From Echinococcus granulosus (lineage: Eukaryota; Platyhelminthes; Cestoda; Cyclophyllidea; Taeniidae), in the NCBI RefSeq assembly GCF_000524195.1, contig NW_020170381.1, positions 303,148 through 367,147 of the forward strand: 64,000 nucleotides of DNA, read 5' to 3'. Shown here in pieces: positions 13,201 to 26,008 of this stretch. The position numbers and the translations under genes are program-made. The notes below the pieces were generated by a model, which saw only the letters and a list, made by a program, of their open reading frames with translations, ran no database searches and had not been told where the DNA came from. The stretch's first letter is position 1, and each line of letters starts with the position of its first letter.

Positions 13201-14809
13201 AATACTTTATCTGTGTACTGTTCCATCGACTTTTAAGGTATTTTTTGGCTTAAGTAAACCAGCTGATTTGGTTAGAATCATAGAGAGCGGAAGGTTGGTA
13301 ACTAGTTTTCAGTAATTCATCTTTATCAAATCTACCATCAACCCTACTGTGTTGAGTTTGACTCACCAAAACTATGTTAAGGTCGAATGCAAACAAAATT
13401 ACTACTGACGAGAAGGGAAAAGCCGCGCTTATTGATGGTTAGCTAATTCACCAACTGGAACATTTTTATAAGAAAATAAAACATTCCGCATGTTGGTTTA
13501 GCCCTTCCTCTCATAAATGGCCGCGTTGAGCTTTGCTACTTAATGTTATGCCGAACTGCGTGGCCGACCTAATTAGTAAGACAGTTTCTTGTTACGAAAG
13601 TCTTCGAACTTCGTAAAAATGTCGAATTAAGAAGTGGAGGAGGGCACTTTAGTCCTTAGGAGGCATATTTGATTGCTCCAAATTATGAGGAAAAACGGAA
13701 AGTGGTCAAAGTGCTTAAAAAGTGTATTATAAACCACCAAAGACAATAGCTCGAAAAACGACTTTAAACATTGGCTATAAGTTCGCGGAAGGATAAGCGG
13801 GAGAACATGTTGGATATTACGTTCCACTTTTAATCAATTCGTGTAGAGGTGATGAAATGTCGAAGAGGGCTGTCCATCTTGTTTATTATTTGAATGGAAA
13901 GGTGGAATAAGTAAGTGTTATGAAATGGCAATGCTAACACCAACTCTACTTCATTCCCTTTGCAGATTATAACCCACAGGATCAATTGCCACAATGGATA
14001 GAAATATATATGCTTCAACGTCTAGTCTCGACTGAGGCCCTTTTCGACATCACGGCATTAAATGCTCCCGTTAAGTCGTAATGCTTTATGGAAGGATTTG
14101 AATTACCTTGTGCCTTAGTAGCAAAAAGAACTAGAGAGTAGACAAAATCCAGCAATTTATTTTACCTAGTAGCTCTGTTTGACATTTTTCAAAAGGGCTG
14201 GAAAAATTTCAATTTACCATTAGTAAGCTCCCAATAAATTAAAGAAGCATAATTAAGGAGTCTTTTGACACCGTATTCTTAAAACAATTTGGACATGCAG
14301 ATGTAGTAGTAATCACACAGCTCAACCGATTATTTGGCAAATTATTATTGCACTATTAAAAATGTAAGCCATCCTTTAGTGTTCGGAGGGCCATTTGTGG
14401 AAAATAGATTCTGGCGGTCATTCGCCGTTTACAAACATTATATCCGGTTGAGAAGTCCCATTACATCAATGTGTCCAAAGCAATGAAAGACAGATTGAAC
14501 GTATTCTCGACATCATTCTTCTTCGAAACAGGAAATGTAATAAGTAAATTAACAATAATGTCCTAATTTGAGTGGATGCAGCTAAAGCGCCCGTGCTCTT
14601 GGAATTAAAAACAGAACATTTTCTTCTTGAATTAGAAACAACTCTTATCTTTTTAATTGTCAAAACAAGAAAATGCTGCTTACTCAGAGTTATGAGCAGG
14701 AATCACAACAGTCTGCCCAACCGATACACATACATACACAGATATAGTTATAACGTATTAAACACTGGTTAGTATTTACAGAAGGAATGAGAAAGGTAGT
14801 GCAATTTGA
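10268..14809. other. Gene-poor 4.5 kb interval
   Basis: I see no supported gene. Open frames near 10944-11204 (+) and 12810-13037 (-) lack an ATG at the listed start and convincing splice signals. A short (CA)n run lies near 11940. The 3' ends of ZCRB1 and of the Tincar-family gene face each other across this interval. Confidence 0.4.
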
Positions 14810-17800
14810 TTAGACTTGGCTGCAGAGTCTCTCATCAGTTTCCAGTCTGACCGAACTGTGCGCTGTACTTGCTGCAGCTTGACCCATAAAGCCATGTGGA
14901 CTGCTGGCACGGTCATCGGTTGCACCAGCGTCTCCAACAAAGAGTGGGTGGCTGTTTAGATTTAGCTTTCCAACGATACGACTGCCACTTCCATTTGTGC
15001 AAACACCGCTGTCGCTGCTGGCGTTGTTGCCCTCTACCACACCTCCCTCATCGTCTGACTTGAAGGTCACTCGGGCGCCAAGGGCACCCCTGCGGGAGCC
15101 GCCTTGCGAAGAGCGCTGTGGACTTCCTGTTCGGCCCAGCGACGCGAGACTCACGTAGGCGGGGTCCGCTGTGTTCCTCCTATATGGCTGATATGACTCC
15201 TCAGAGGCTCCGTCGCCATCGCAAATGGTCACTAGTCCTGCTCCCTTTTGTAAGTAGGCATAGTTTGATGGTCTGTCGTACTCTATCTGTATCACGTTGT
15301 CCGACCCATCCGATAGTGTGGGTGGACCATCTCGAAGTAGCCCCCCCGGACTGGGTTGTTGGGCATCCGTGAAACATCCATACATGGGATTCACTTCAGG
15401 AGGTCCCCTATCCGCATAGTTTCCATCATAGGGAGTCGGTGAACTGCCAAATGCTAGACTTCCGTTTTGTGGGTGTGCAAACCCATTTTGATATTGCAGC
15501 CAAGGCCAGAAGTAGCTTGCGCCAAGCTGGGCTGCAGCCGGATTGTTCATGAGTGGCCAAGGTGCGAACTGTGAAACACCCAGTCCCAGTCGTTCAGCAT
15601 GTGATAGATGTTTAGGCGATGTGAATCGGTACCGACTACTGGACGGAGCAGGCATATGCAGCAAGCGAAATCTCCAAGCCGTTTTAACCGTAACACCAAA
15701 CCATAGTACAAGCCAAAGAATTAAATATAATATTGAAAAAATCACGTATATAAGTGGAAGTTTGACTTGCGCGTGCCAATAGCACTGCAACATTGGGCCG
15801 AATAAGCAGCTTCGGGTTATTGCCAAACATCCAAAGGCCAAGGCGGAAGTGAGTGAAGGCCAGAATGCAACAGAAGAAGAAGATTTCCCCGTAAGTTTGG
15901 GTTGGATACCTAGTGTACTGGCTGTTTTGGATCGAAGAGTATCGCTGCTGGCCGATAGAGCGGATGGGGTTGCAGCTCTGGATGATGTGTTCCCCGTAAC
16001 CGATGGGCCTTTGCAGGTCGGACGCCATACTTTTGTGGTTACGGCTATAACACTGGGACCAAATAGGTCATTACCCTCTACAACACCATCTTCAATCAGT
16101 GTAGAACCTTTGCCTTCCCTTAAAATAATGTCTCGTGGTTTTGTAGAGTCAAGCTCTCCTGCCATTATCAAAGTTGCGTAGTTGGCCACAGAACGCTGAA
16201 ACAACAGTTCTCCAAACGAATAAAATGCCATCAGTCCAGCAAGAAGTGACAGAAAGCCCACAGCACTTGTTATAATACAAATCCACGTTTCCATCAGCCG
16301 TAAATTGTTTGGAATAACGTCAACACGGTTTCCATAACTGTCCCGGGTTCCAGCTGTGCATATTTTCGACAACAGTTCTATTGCAGCAGCTTCCAGGAGA
16401 ATATAGCACCCGGTCATTGCAGTGTATAAAGAGAGAAGAGTTGAAAATGATCGACTTGTAAACCAAAAGGGTGAAGCGAAGCGAACTGTGAGTAGCACTA
16501 GTGTTACTGCCAAAAGAACGAATTCGGGACCAAGGTCTGCTGGAATTGATGGATATGGATGGCCGTTGAATTGCTTACTACTTTCTCTTCTTTTATAATT
16601 CGAAGCAAATCCAGGAAGAAAGTGGATTTTGTCCAAGGAGACACTTGAAAAGTTTAAACATGGATAAATATCTAGCGAGCCACGAAAGCCGTTTAGCAAC
16701 CAATCCAAATTTGAATGCCAGACGTATTCTATAAAGAAAATATTTATAAGTAGATGTTTTCAGCTTCTTTTAAACCATCTAGCTTGTAGCGCATCCTTGC
16801 TAATGATGACACAACATTTGAACGAGCTTACCCCACTTCATAATTGAAATAAATAGTCTGTATTTCCATTGAACAGTGTCGCCATTCAGCAGAGCCATAT
16901 GAAGTCTCAAAAAAGTAGCTGAGCTGCTAGACGTGCGGTTGCCGTTTAGACCACTTTGTCCGTTATGCCAGATGAAATTTCAATGCATAAATGTCCGCTA
17001 ATATGGATCATTCAAATGGTACTTTAGGGGGTCGGACCATAGATCGGAAAGGGGTTAATTATATAAGACCACAGTATATTTCAAAATAAAAGTGGAGATT
17101 TACTGATAAATAGCTGCGTTTAACGTCTCTTTATTTCGCTAATTGCGCTGATGACATGCTGACAGCGCATAGAGTACTGGCAAGTGATTCCAGCATTCGT
17201 GCACGGCGTGTCGCGCCCAGATCGAGCGAACAGCGGTGCCGGCAGTGCTTGCGCAAGCACGGCAACGCATGGGGCAATAGCATGACTCATCAGTCTGGGA
17301 TTGACGACGCCCGTCATCGCAGTACCGCCTACCATGCTCGCCAAGGGCGAAAAGGGTGAGGCTGCTTCTCCCTCTTCGCCTCATTCCTACCCTGTTGCCT
17401 TGGCTCTGTCGACGTAAATGATGGCCTCGACGCGGTTGAAAGGCAAAGACTGCAAACAACTAATTGCATCACTTTCTCTCTTCGGTCACATAGGGTATTT
17501 CATGCAATCTCCTGTCCGAGAGCTGCCGCTCATTGCTCATTATCTCATGGTGGTAATGAGTAACCCATTTCTTACATAATGATCAACTTTGATAACACCG
17601 TAAATTATCTAGATGTCAATGAACAATAACATAGCAGGATCCAATTAGACATCTTCGGAAAGCTCACTTAAATGAGACATCAAATTAAAAATTGACTGGA
17701 ATATCTCTGGGTTACACGAAATTGTAACTTTAGTAATTTACTATCGGTACCCGTCAGCTATTTGTTCAGAGTAAAGTTTCTGTTAATAGAATTTTCGATC

Positions 17801-20800
17801 GAGGCCGCGTGGATTTGACCGCGCAATCATCACTGCCCTATGTTATCATTCACGAGTCCTTAAGTAAGAAACACAGGTCAGTACAGTGATTAATTGTTAT
17901 TTTAGTAATATTTGCTTATATCTGGAATTCAAAGCGAGGGTACGGCTTCAGCGACGGCAGAGAAGTGGGCTTTGCAGAAACTGCCAAAATTTTCTACCAG
18001 ATGTTTGATATCTTTTGCTTGAACCGTTTTTGATTACAAAAGCGTTACTACAGTAACACTAGCTTCATTGCATTGCGCGTAACCCAAGCAACCGCTTCTA
18101 ATGTCTACTATATTCTCTGACAGTATCGGGAAGGATAGGTGTTTTCAATGGGTCTCATTTCCAGGACTCAGACTCAGCAAATAATACAAACCATGTCATA
18201 TTCATTTATTGTTCTATTTCTAGTGATTTTTGATCAAGAATAGGGACCTTGCAAAAACCTAGAATAATCCAGTACGTTATCATTAAAAAGAGATTGTTTT
18301 TATTAAGCGGTAAAACGAGCAGTTTAGTGAGTTTATTAGTGATTTTACCGCCACCGCCGTTAATGAATAACCCTCAATCATAAAGGTGGTCCTCATCTAC
18401 TCCACAAGAAAAGTTAAAAGTTCCAATTTTTCTTGTATTTTTGTTAATCGATTTGTACTTGGTTTCGAAGCAAAACCTTTGGTTCATTTCCACCTTGGTA
18501 TCGCTCATCAGTAGGCGTTTCAAATTTCAAATATGAAACAATAACAACCAGACATCTACCAGAGTATATTGCTGATAGAGGTTACTCAAACAACAAAACA
18601 ATTGTGCCGAAAAGAGAATCTCCAAATTTCAGGTTTTAATAACATACTAGGCAATGAGAAATGCATCACAAGAACAATGGGACAACTTTAGTGGCGTTAA
18701 CTAATCAAATTTTTGAAGACAGAAAACCCATGTAAGCAGTTCCTCGAAAGTATTATACACTGGCAAAAAATAGTCTAGAATAATAATTTTTTCGTAGGGA
18801 GATGTTTCAGAACCACCTGATATAAATTAAATTGACAATCCTCAACTGTTTTTATAGGAAAACCTTATTAATAGCTGCCGTTCAAAGAGAAGCATAGGAT
18901 TTCATGCAGATTACGGTGTTAGGTATTCACATGATATGCGAGACTTCTGAATAAAACGGGGTCTACAAGGAGAGCGGTTGCGAAAAATTATTTTCCCCAC
19001 CCCATTGCGTGCAATGCCTCCAAATCGTGTCTCACTATTGCATTGTGACTTATTCACTACATGAGGTTGTGTTCGTGACCAAAGGTCATTCGAAATTTGA
19101 CAGCAAGGGTGGGGAACGGATTTACCCGGTTAACAAGGGATCTTACAATTTTTCGATTGGCAAAATAACGATTGTACATTATGATCAATCTTAACTGAAA
19201 CTTTCAAGAGAAAATTTGTTTATCGGATGCTGTATTTTAATGAGTCTATTGATCCTCTGTGATTATTTGTCTAAATTGGTTTCAGTTAACGATCCCCTCC
19301 CAGTTTTGAAACAGGACTTTTCACAGAATTGTTACACCATTTGTTCAACACTAACGCATTCAATTTGTTCGAGTTTTCAGTGGATTCTCGCCATAAGCTT
19401 AATCAAAGTTATCATGTATACAAATTAAGAGATGATCGAAAACTGTCTGGGTACTATAAAATTTTTACAGTTAGACGCTTTAATTGTGTTAACGTTCAGC
19501 CGCGCATGAAATCCACGGGTAAATAGAGCACATCTAAGCTTGAAGAAATAAAGCCAATTGTGGACTGTTAGCTCTTCTCAATTAGCCGAGCACTGGACTG
19601 AGTGGTGTGGAAACTCATTAAGTCAGTAAATTCTCTCCAATTCTATTATCATTTCCATTGTGTTTGATAGCGCACACGACTTAGCTATTTGACAAGAGGG
19701 CACATAATTAAAAGTTATAAGAACTTTAGCTGTGACACGAAACACTAAGGATATTTGCTTTATTTTCATCGAAATATACAGCTAATGTGTTTAATGGATT
19801 GGTCATTTTATTTTTGAATTTTTACTTCCCTTTCCACCCGCAGCTTCGACAGCTCAGCGAAAAGATCATACAAAGATGCTGTATTAGCCTACGACTTCCA
19901 TAAACCAGGTGAGAGGTCAATTTGTGCGTAGGTATATTTATTAGAGAAGTTAGTACATACCCATTTAAAAAAGTACTCAACATTTCTTGCCTTAATGCCA
20001 GCTAACCAATTCACTATAACCATGCTTGCTTTCTAGTCTAAAAAGGTGTCTCCATTAAATTTTATTAGTAAGTGAATGCTGGAATGCGTTAACGCGCATA
20101 AAACTGTAGATTCTAAAACGGCCTATCAAGCTGAGGAATGAATTATGTATTTTGTTTAAGCCCAATGGTATACATTCATATGAAGAACTGTGCCTTCCTA
20201 AAATCGTAGAAATTGAAGGCAGCCCTTGGATATAAACACACCACAGTACATGCCAGCATTGTGCTTGTACCACTTGGAATTGGACAACAACAACGCGTAC
20301 ATACGTGAATTTCCATTCTTGAAAATGTAAAGTGAAGAATTTGTTGTGGTGGACCTAGCTAATCTAACTTGACTTAGATTACGAATGACCTAGTAAAGGG
20401 AAGAGGAGCGAGACACTTACCTGGTGGTATTGCTTCATTTTTAATCTGTTCTGCTTCAAAAACGCAGACGGGTAGGAGGAGCGCGAACGCGATGAGGACG
20501 TGGATGAGGCAGGCGAAGGGACGCAGTTGTCGCCTGGTTGCAACGTACCAACTGGCATGTTCGAGGGCCTCAACCCTGTCTTGAATAATGAAGGACTCGA
20601 AATCGGGAGACTGGGTGGCCTCGTTCAGTGACTGGGTGGAGTGAGCGATACGTGCCCGCAGACGCTCTGCCGCCTCCGGGTCGGCCGACCGCTGCGCCAG
20701 TCGGAAACACGGCAGTTGAGCCAGCATCGCGTGCAGGTGGAGGCAATCTCTACCAAGAACTATCCCATCATTCGCTGAGTGTCCCACTCTTGAAACCGAG

Positions 20801-21150
20801 GCGTAAATTAGCAAGGGAAAGAGACACACCACAGCAACTAGACAGGCCACTTGGAGATTCAGAGGAAAGCTCCAGTTCCAGTCAAAACCGAATCGTGGAT
20901 GAAAGGACTGTGCTTTGAATTCCTGATACCGGACGATTGCCAACCAGAAAAGTAGACAAGTTGATAAGACCACGAACACGGCATACCAGAGTTTCCAGAG
21001 ACTGTCAAATCCACAAACACAGTATGCATTCAGTTTGGTTTGTCGGGTTGGTCTGTTAGAATTTGAGGCCGGTAAAGTGATCGGGAAATCCCAAATGCGC
21101 TTTTTGGAGTGGTAGAAGGCTGGATGGGATTCTGTATCTGAAATGGACAT
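14810..21150 (-). CDS. tinc: Tincar-family eight-pass membrane protein, two exons
   Basis: Exon 1 is 21150-20421 and exon 2 is 16728-14810, separated by a 3.7 kb GT/AG intron. The junction splits a Glu codon (G, then AA), giving 882 residues. Eight hydrophobic segments are visible: three in exon 1 (around LWYAVFVVLS, ACLVAVVCLF and IHVLIAFALLL) and five in exon 2 (the last being IYVIFSILYLILWLVLWFGV). This topology and the conserved region around FDSLWKLWYAVF match the arthropod Tincar family, known from heart and eye development in flies. The last 270 residues are a Ser/Pro/Gly-rich cytoplasmic tail. The ATG at 21150 is chosen because an in-frame TGA lies upstream and the earlier TTG is not a normal start. 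The family call rests on recalled features rather than an alignment. Confidence 0.75.
17156..19908 (+). CDS. Orphan candidate exons antisense to the Tincar intron
   Basis: Two plus-strand pieces could be exons. 17156-17355 starts with ATG, is GC-rich and Arg-rich, and ends at a GTGAGG donor. 19844-19908 has a strong pyrimidine tract with CAG acceptor and a GTGAGA donor; only one of its three frames is open, reading FDSSAKRSYKDAVLAYDFHK. The phases fit (GG then C). No further exon or family was recognised, and the continuation would overlap exon 1 of the Tincar gene on the other strand. They could be a small antisense gene, decayed exons or chance. The rest of 16729-20420 is AT-rich intron. 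Confidence 0.22.
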
Positions 21151-21292
21151 TCCGCCTGAACGTATCAAGATGGGATAGTCGTTTCAACCGCCACAACTAC
21201 GCATACTGCGGCGGCCTCATGAGCATGAGCGCGTGTCTGAACGGAGCATAGCTTCACCAATGAAAAGGAAGTACGGTGTACTAGTCTCGCTG

Positions 21293-21297
21293 ATTGG
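21293..21297 (-). promoter_or_regulatory. CCAAT box upstream of the Tincar-family gene
   Basis: CCAAT on the minus strand about 145 bp upstream of the ATG at 21150, nearly the same distance as in the psq gene. A second CCAAT on the plus strand lies near 21257. Promoter function is inferred from position. Confidence 0.35.
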
Positions 21298-24200
21298 TCG
21301 ATGGTGGTGTGGCTAGCGAACACAGGCAAGGGCGTGTATTGAAATCCTCAAAGCAGAAAAAAATATTTGTAGCACTGCCATTGAGTGCCATAGCGTTTTA
21401 TCATGTTCACATTGGTTTAACCTTACCTGCAGCTTACTTTTAACTTGGTTACTGACCATTTATGAGTTTCGGCAGTTTCAGGCATCAAACTGACGTTTTG
21501 TATGGATAAAATTATCTGCTAAACCATACAGGAATGCAGCTTTTTCCACATTTCACTCTACGAAGCCTAACACCGAGGAAAAGGTCATTCCAGTATACTA
21601 TCTGTAGTGTTCATGCTTTACGGAAAGAATATTTTGACTATTCTATAAGTAAAATGTTGGCTAATATTGGGTATTTAGGGTGTACGAGGCCATAATTTAT
21701 CTCCCATGCAACTCATTTACTTTAATTCAATTCCGAGCTACTTCTACAATTTGAAACTACTCCAGAGGGGCTGTTAACGAGCCAGTAGTGATAAATAGCA
21801 GCAAAGGAGGCTCATTCGATAACCAATCTTTCCTCAATAACCGCCTTCGGTTTATAAACCGGACCTATGCGTATTTTTAGGATCAAATGGGTCAGATCTA
21901 AATGGTTTGACCACGTCCTTTAAATAACGAATCCTGAAACCGAAAATGATTAATCTATAAAGCCAGTACATTGTGTTTTTTTGTTCTTCTTTCTGTAACA
22001 TTATAGCAAATATGTGTAGCATTCAATGGCTTTATTTGCTTCACGTTACTTCGTGCAATGCTAATTTTATACGCGCACGGTTGGCAGTGCACTGGTCACC
22101 AGACGCAGGTTCGAGCACGTCACGGTTGCCAATTAGCATGAACCGATCAGTCTTAAACAACGAGTGGATACCACCACTCCATGATTCCGCTATAACATCT
22201 AGATTATTTCTCCACACAAATGGGGTTTGAAGCAAGAATCGTGAGCCGAACTGTCGAGGCCTCTCACATGCAGCCCAACAATAGTTCTGTTTCACCTGAA
22301 TTGGCATGAATTCTAGACTTTGTGGGCCATCCTTTGGGTTAGTAGATCGCGTAGTCTGTTTAAGCTATTTATTAGTCTTAAGTGGAAATACTTCATTTGT
22401 TTTATTTTTCTGGTTCGAATTCAGCTTGTACTAATAGGGGACCGCAGTTAAATTTCTATTTCTTGTCACCACTGTTGGGTCAGCAGGCAATGAGAGTACG
22501 CACTCGCAGGCACCGATCTTGAGGGTTAAATTACTTGCCTTTTCACTAAGATGCTTCTTGGGTTTTTCTATACAACACCGTCGAGTAGCATCAAATTTCA
22601 AGAGTACTCCTTAGTTTATGATTATTTCCTAAAATTGGCATTTTAATTAAATTTAGAGCAAATAAACATAGAATTAACACAGACAATAATAATGTCACCT
22701 ACTATTGGGACTTCCATCGTAAAATTAACTGAGCAGTTTCGATGATTCACAGCATCAAGAAAGTGTGCAATGGGAGCGAGTCTGAGTTGGCGAAAGGTAT
22801 CGTATTTGTTACTTAAAATTACAGTTTTAAACCGGTCAATAGTGTTGGATTTATAGGATCCTTCCTTGCTTCGATTGTATCGGAGTTAGTTGAAACGTAT
22901 TTAAGGCTCGTTCTCGTCGAGATATTTATACACCAATACGTTAACTGCTCAAATGCCCTATTTATCACGAATGCACTGCCCAGACGTATATGTAATCAGT
23001 TATTTAGTTGTCACTTTTCAAAATGATACATGGAATAGAGAAAAGAACACGGGAGTGTCGTCCCAACCTTCAATGCGGCAACGCCCAGGTGTCAAGCTTA
23101 TTTTGCCTGAAGCATAACATGCCTTTAAAACTTAAGCTATAAGATAGGCAATAGTATTTTTTTCTTGAGCTGGCAATGCTGTCCTAATGGATTCAAAAAG
23201 CTGATTTTATTCAGTAAAATGCCACAGACTGGTTAGCTTCAAGGCTAGGTTAAGCGGATTTTATGGCAATAAATGTATGAGGGGCAAAAAAATAGTCTAA
23301 AAATAAAGATTAAGTGCTATGCATCACATTGAATTTCAGGGTCTAAATGACCAAGACGCGCATTTTATAATCGGAGATAAGACTAGTTACTCCTGGTACG
23401 GAATTTACCGAATCCAATGTCAAAGCAAATTGCAGTTGTTCAACCACCCATCTAAATCCTCTATTGTTAATAAAGTTCCTGTTTGCTTCTAATCTGAAAT
23501 GACAGGTTGAAATAGCCGTAGCCAGAAATTTTGTCACTTGTTTTATGACTATGATTGTGGCACGGAAACCTTTGTAGTGCTATCTGCAAACAGATTTGTA
23601 TAATGACTCCCACTAGATTACACCATGATATACAGTAGTTATTAAGTAAATATAGCTACATACGATGCTACCACCCATTCGAAAGACTGGATCATTTCAA
23701 ATCAAAATTACTTCAAGAGGACATTCCTTAAAAGGGTCAAGGGAGCGACCAAAAATGGCATTTCACATAACGTACATACTTATTATTAAACTGTGGAATA
23801 CTAGCTGATGCAGTTTTCATAAAGATATATTAATATACTTAAAGAATTCTTACCTTCAAGCACCGGAACTAAAGCTGATTGTTAGCATACACACAAGTTT
23901 TCAATTACTCATGGCTACTAACCGGCAAAAGTTAAAAGATATTTTCATTAATGTAATGAGTAAATGGACTAATTTCCGCATTACATCAGATCTGAGAAAG
24001 AGAGTAGATTGTTCTGGGAACCCAAAATACAGTGTTAAAAGCTCGAAAAGCGGTCCAAGGCACGATGCTGCATAGTCTGCACGTTGTGAACAGTTGTAAT
24101 TAACAGTCCTGTCAACCTTGCATTACGATAAACCTACTCGGGTTTTTATCGAAATGCCACGCACAAAGTACACGTTTATTTTTTTCCGTTAGACCATCTT

Positions 24201-25070
24201 AATTACATTTATAGCGGGTGATTATAACTAATTTACTGCATTTTCCTTTTATACTACAATAATACCCTCACGGAGAAACCAGGGCTAACAAATATATTCA
24301 GTAGCTAAATCCAAGCCCAAAATTATGCATAAGTTTAAAAATATTGGTCACTAAAATCTTATCGCCTTATGTAATTGCCACTTAACGAAATCAAGCGCAC
24401 CAGTTGATGGTATAAGCTTTTCATTTAGCTTCGCCGAATTCTTTGATTTCCGGAGTTCCAACTTCCAGTTCAACGACGTGGCGATTAGTCCATATCGTAG
24501 CCTTATTGTAAATGTTATGCTTACAACATCTTACGGCATTTCTTAGGGCAACCTAGCCCTAGTATAATACTTATGTTGCTTAAATGTTCCTTTTAGAGAG
24601 GAGGTGGGCAGACAAATCCAACCTCCTGACTGCGGAGCGGTCGGCATGTCCCAAGTCAGAGAAAAGTCAGGTGGCCGAGTCTTCCCAAACTTGTACCCAT
24701 GCTCCATTTGCTGTAAGAAATGCACATGTCAAAACCAAATCAGTCTGGGTGCCAGAGTAGTGGGGGTAAACGAGCCTCGTCCTAAGCTAAAGTACCTTAA
24801 TTAGTTCAGTAAATGGATTGCCTCTGTGCAACTGCATTCGGTACTAGAAATATCGTATCATTTTCATGGACTTCGTCCTGTTCTAAATATTGTCATACTA
24901 AGGAACATTCTATGAGTATTTTCCCCTTAGATTTCAATTCCAAATTACGGGGGAGGTAGCTGTGGTAACATTAGCGCAATTGACATTTTCAACTACCTGG
25001 TACATGAAAATCCAGTCGATCAGAGTGCTTCATTCCCTAAATGATAACATGGCAAAATTTAGAAACCTAC
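21298..25070. other. Intergenic interval upstream of the Tincar gene
   Basis: Apart from the block at 22041-22307, this is AT-rich sequence without a supported gene. A GC-richer patch at about 24600-24790 gives short open frames on both strands with no recognisable product. Confidence 0.4.
22041..22307 (-). repeat. Possible decayed dispersed repeat, open on both strands
   Basis: This is a GC-richer block in AT-rich DNA. An 88-codon frame with an ATG at 22307 is open on the minus strand, and an overlapping frame is open on the plus strand. On the plus strand it contains a B-box-like GGTTCGAGC near 22110 and an A-box-like stretch before it, but the two are too close for a tRNA. I see no second copy in the window. 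A repetitive origin is suspected, not shown. Confidence 0.25.
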
Positions 25071-25267
25071 TGTAGCGTCCCGAGACTCCCTGAAGACGAA
25101 AGAAGACAAAATACTCGGGCAGAATATATATATTCAGCACGGAGAAGGTGTCTAGGCTATTGGCATGGCCCCAGAGGCCAGCCCACCCAGCGAGGTATAA
25201 GGGGGCTAATTCCAAGTACAAAAGTGGCGCCTCACCAGAACCAAGGATAAACCACTATCGTATTACA
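25071..25267 (-). mobile_element. Solo LTR of a TRIM element with perfect 5-bp duplication
   Basis: A 197-bp LTR that reads TGTAGCGTCCCGAG to CGTATTACA on the plus strand; its sense orientation, judged from the complete element at 34957-35942, is minus. It is flanked on both sides by CCTAC (25066-25070 and 25268-25272), a clean target-site duplication. The exact TG...CA ends plus duplication show integrase-type insertion followed by LTR-LTR recombination. Confidence 0.92.
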
Positions 25268-26008
25268 CCTACTCTTAATATTTCGGCACAATAATTAATG
25301 TGGTAGGATTTTCAAACCAATCTGATTAATCTTATTATGAAAATGAACAAAAAACTACTTTTAAGCAATCCAGTTTCCAATGGACCAAAAAGTCGTCAAA
25401 TTACGCCTCAGACAAAACCGATCATCTCGCATACAGTCTGCAAAAGTATTATCAAAAGTTGCAAGATGTGGTATATACAAAGGGTAGAATGCTGTCAAAA
25501 TGACTTACCCACCAATTCACTGTGTAACAATTTAGTTTGCATTTATGTCGGTTGTCGTACTATGCACTGTACTTAAGGCGTTTTATTGAAACTTTTTTAA
25601 GGGAAAAGGATTAAAATTCGCAAATGATTCAAGCGACTTAATGAATAGAGCTATTCTAATGATAGTAAAGCCCATAATTTAATCACGTGGACTAAACTGA
25701 ACCATAGTACGTGAGCGTTGATTGATTGGGAAAAAGTGTAGGTCACACCTCTCTGCGTAAATTGTCTCTGCCAACGTAGATCTCAATCATCTGGAGACCT
25801 CCACAAAAAGAAACAATTAGTGTCTTCTTTTTGGTACTGTTTGTTTTAATTCAATTTCCTATATTAACACTAGATTCTCACGCGCCCCCTTAATGTATTT
25901 TGCATTTGCCGTCACAATATTTCCCTTATATTGTACTTAAGGTATTCAGTCTAGGTGAAGTTATAGAAATCGTGGAGGATTCTCTAAATTTCAGCTACAT
26001 TTGTATTG
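25268..26008. other. Region upstream of TRMT10
   Basis: There is no coding signal. An acceptor-like ATTTCAG at about 25994 lies 14 bases before the TRMT10 ATG, so a 5'UTR intron or a trans-splice site is possible. Confidence 0.35.

Noticed and set aside
20628..20918. Plus-strand ORF of 96 codons
   Set aside because: It is the antisense shadow of exon 1 of the Tincar-family gene.
22070..22130. tRNA gene suggested by A-box-like and B-box-like motifs
   Set aside because: The two boxes are too close together and no cloverleaf with a paired acceptor stem can be drawn.
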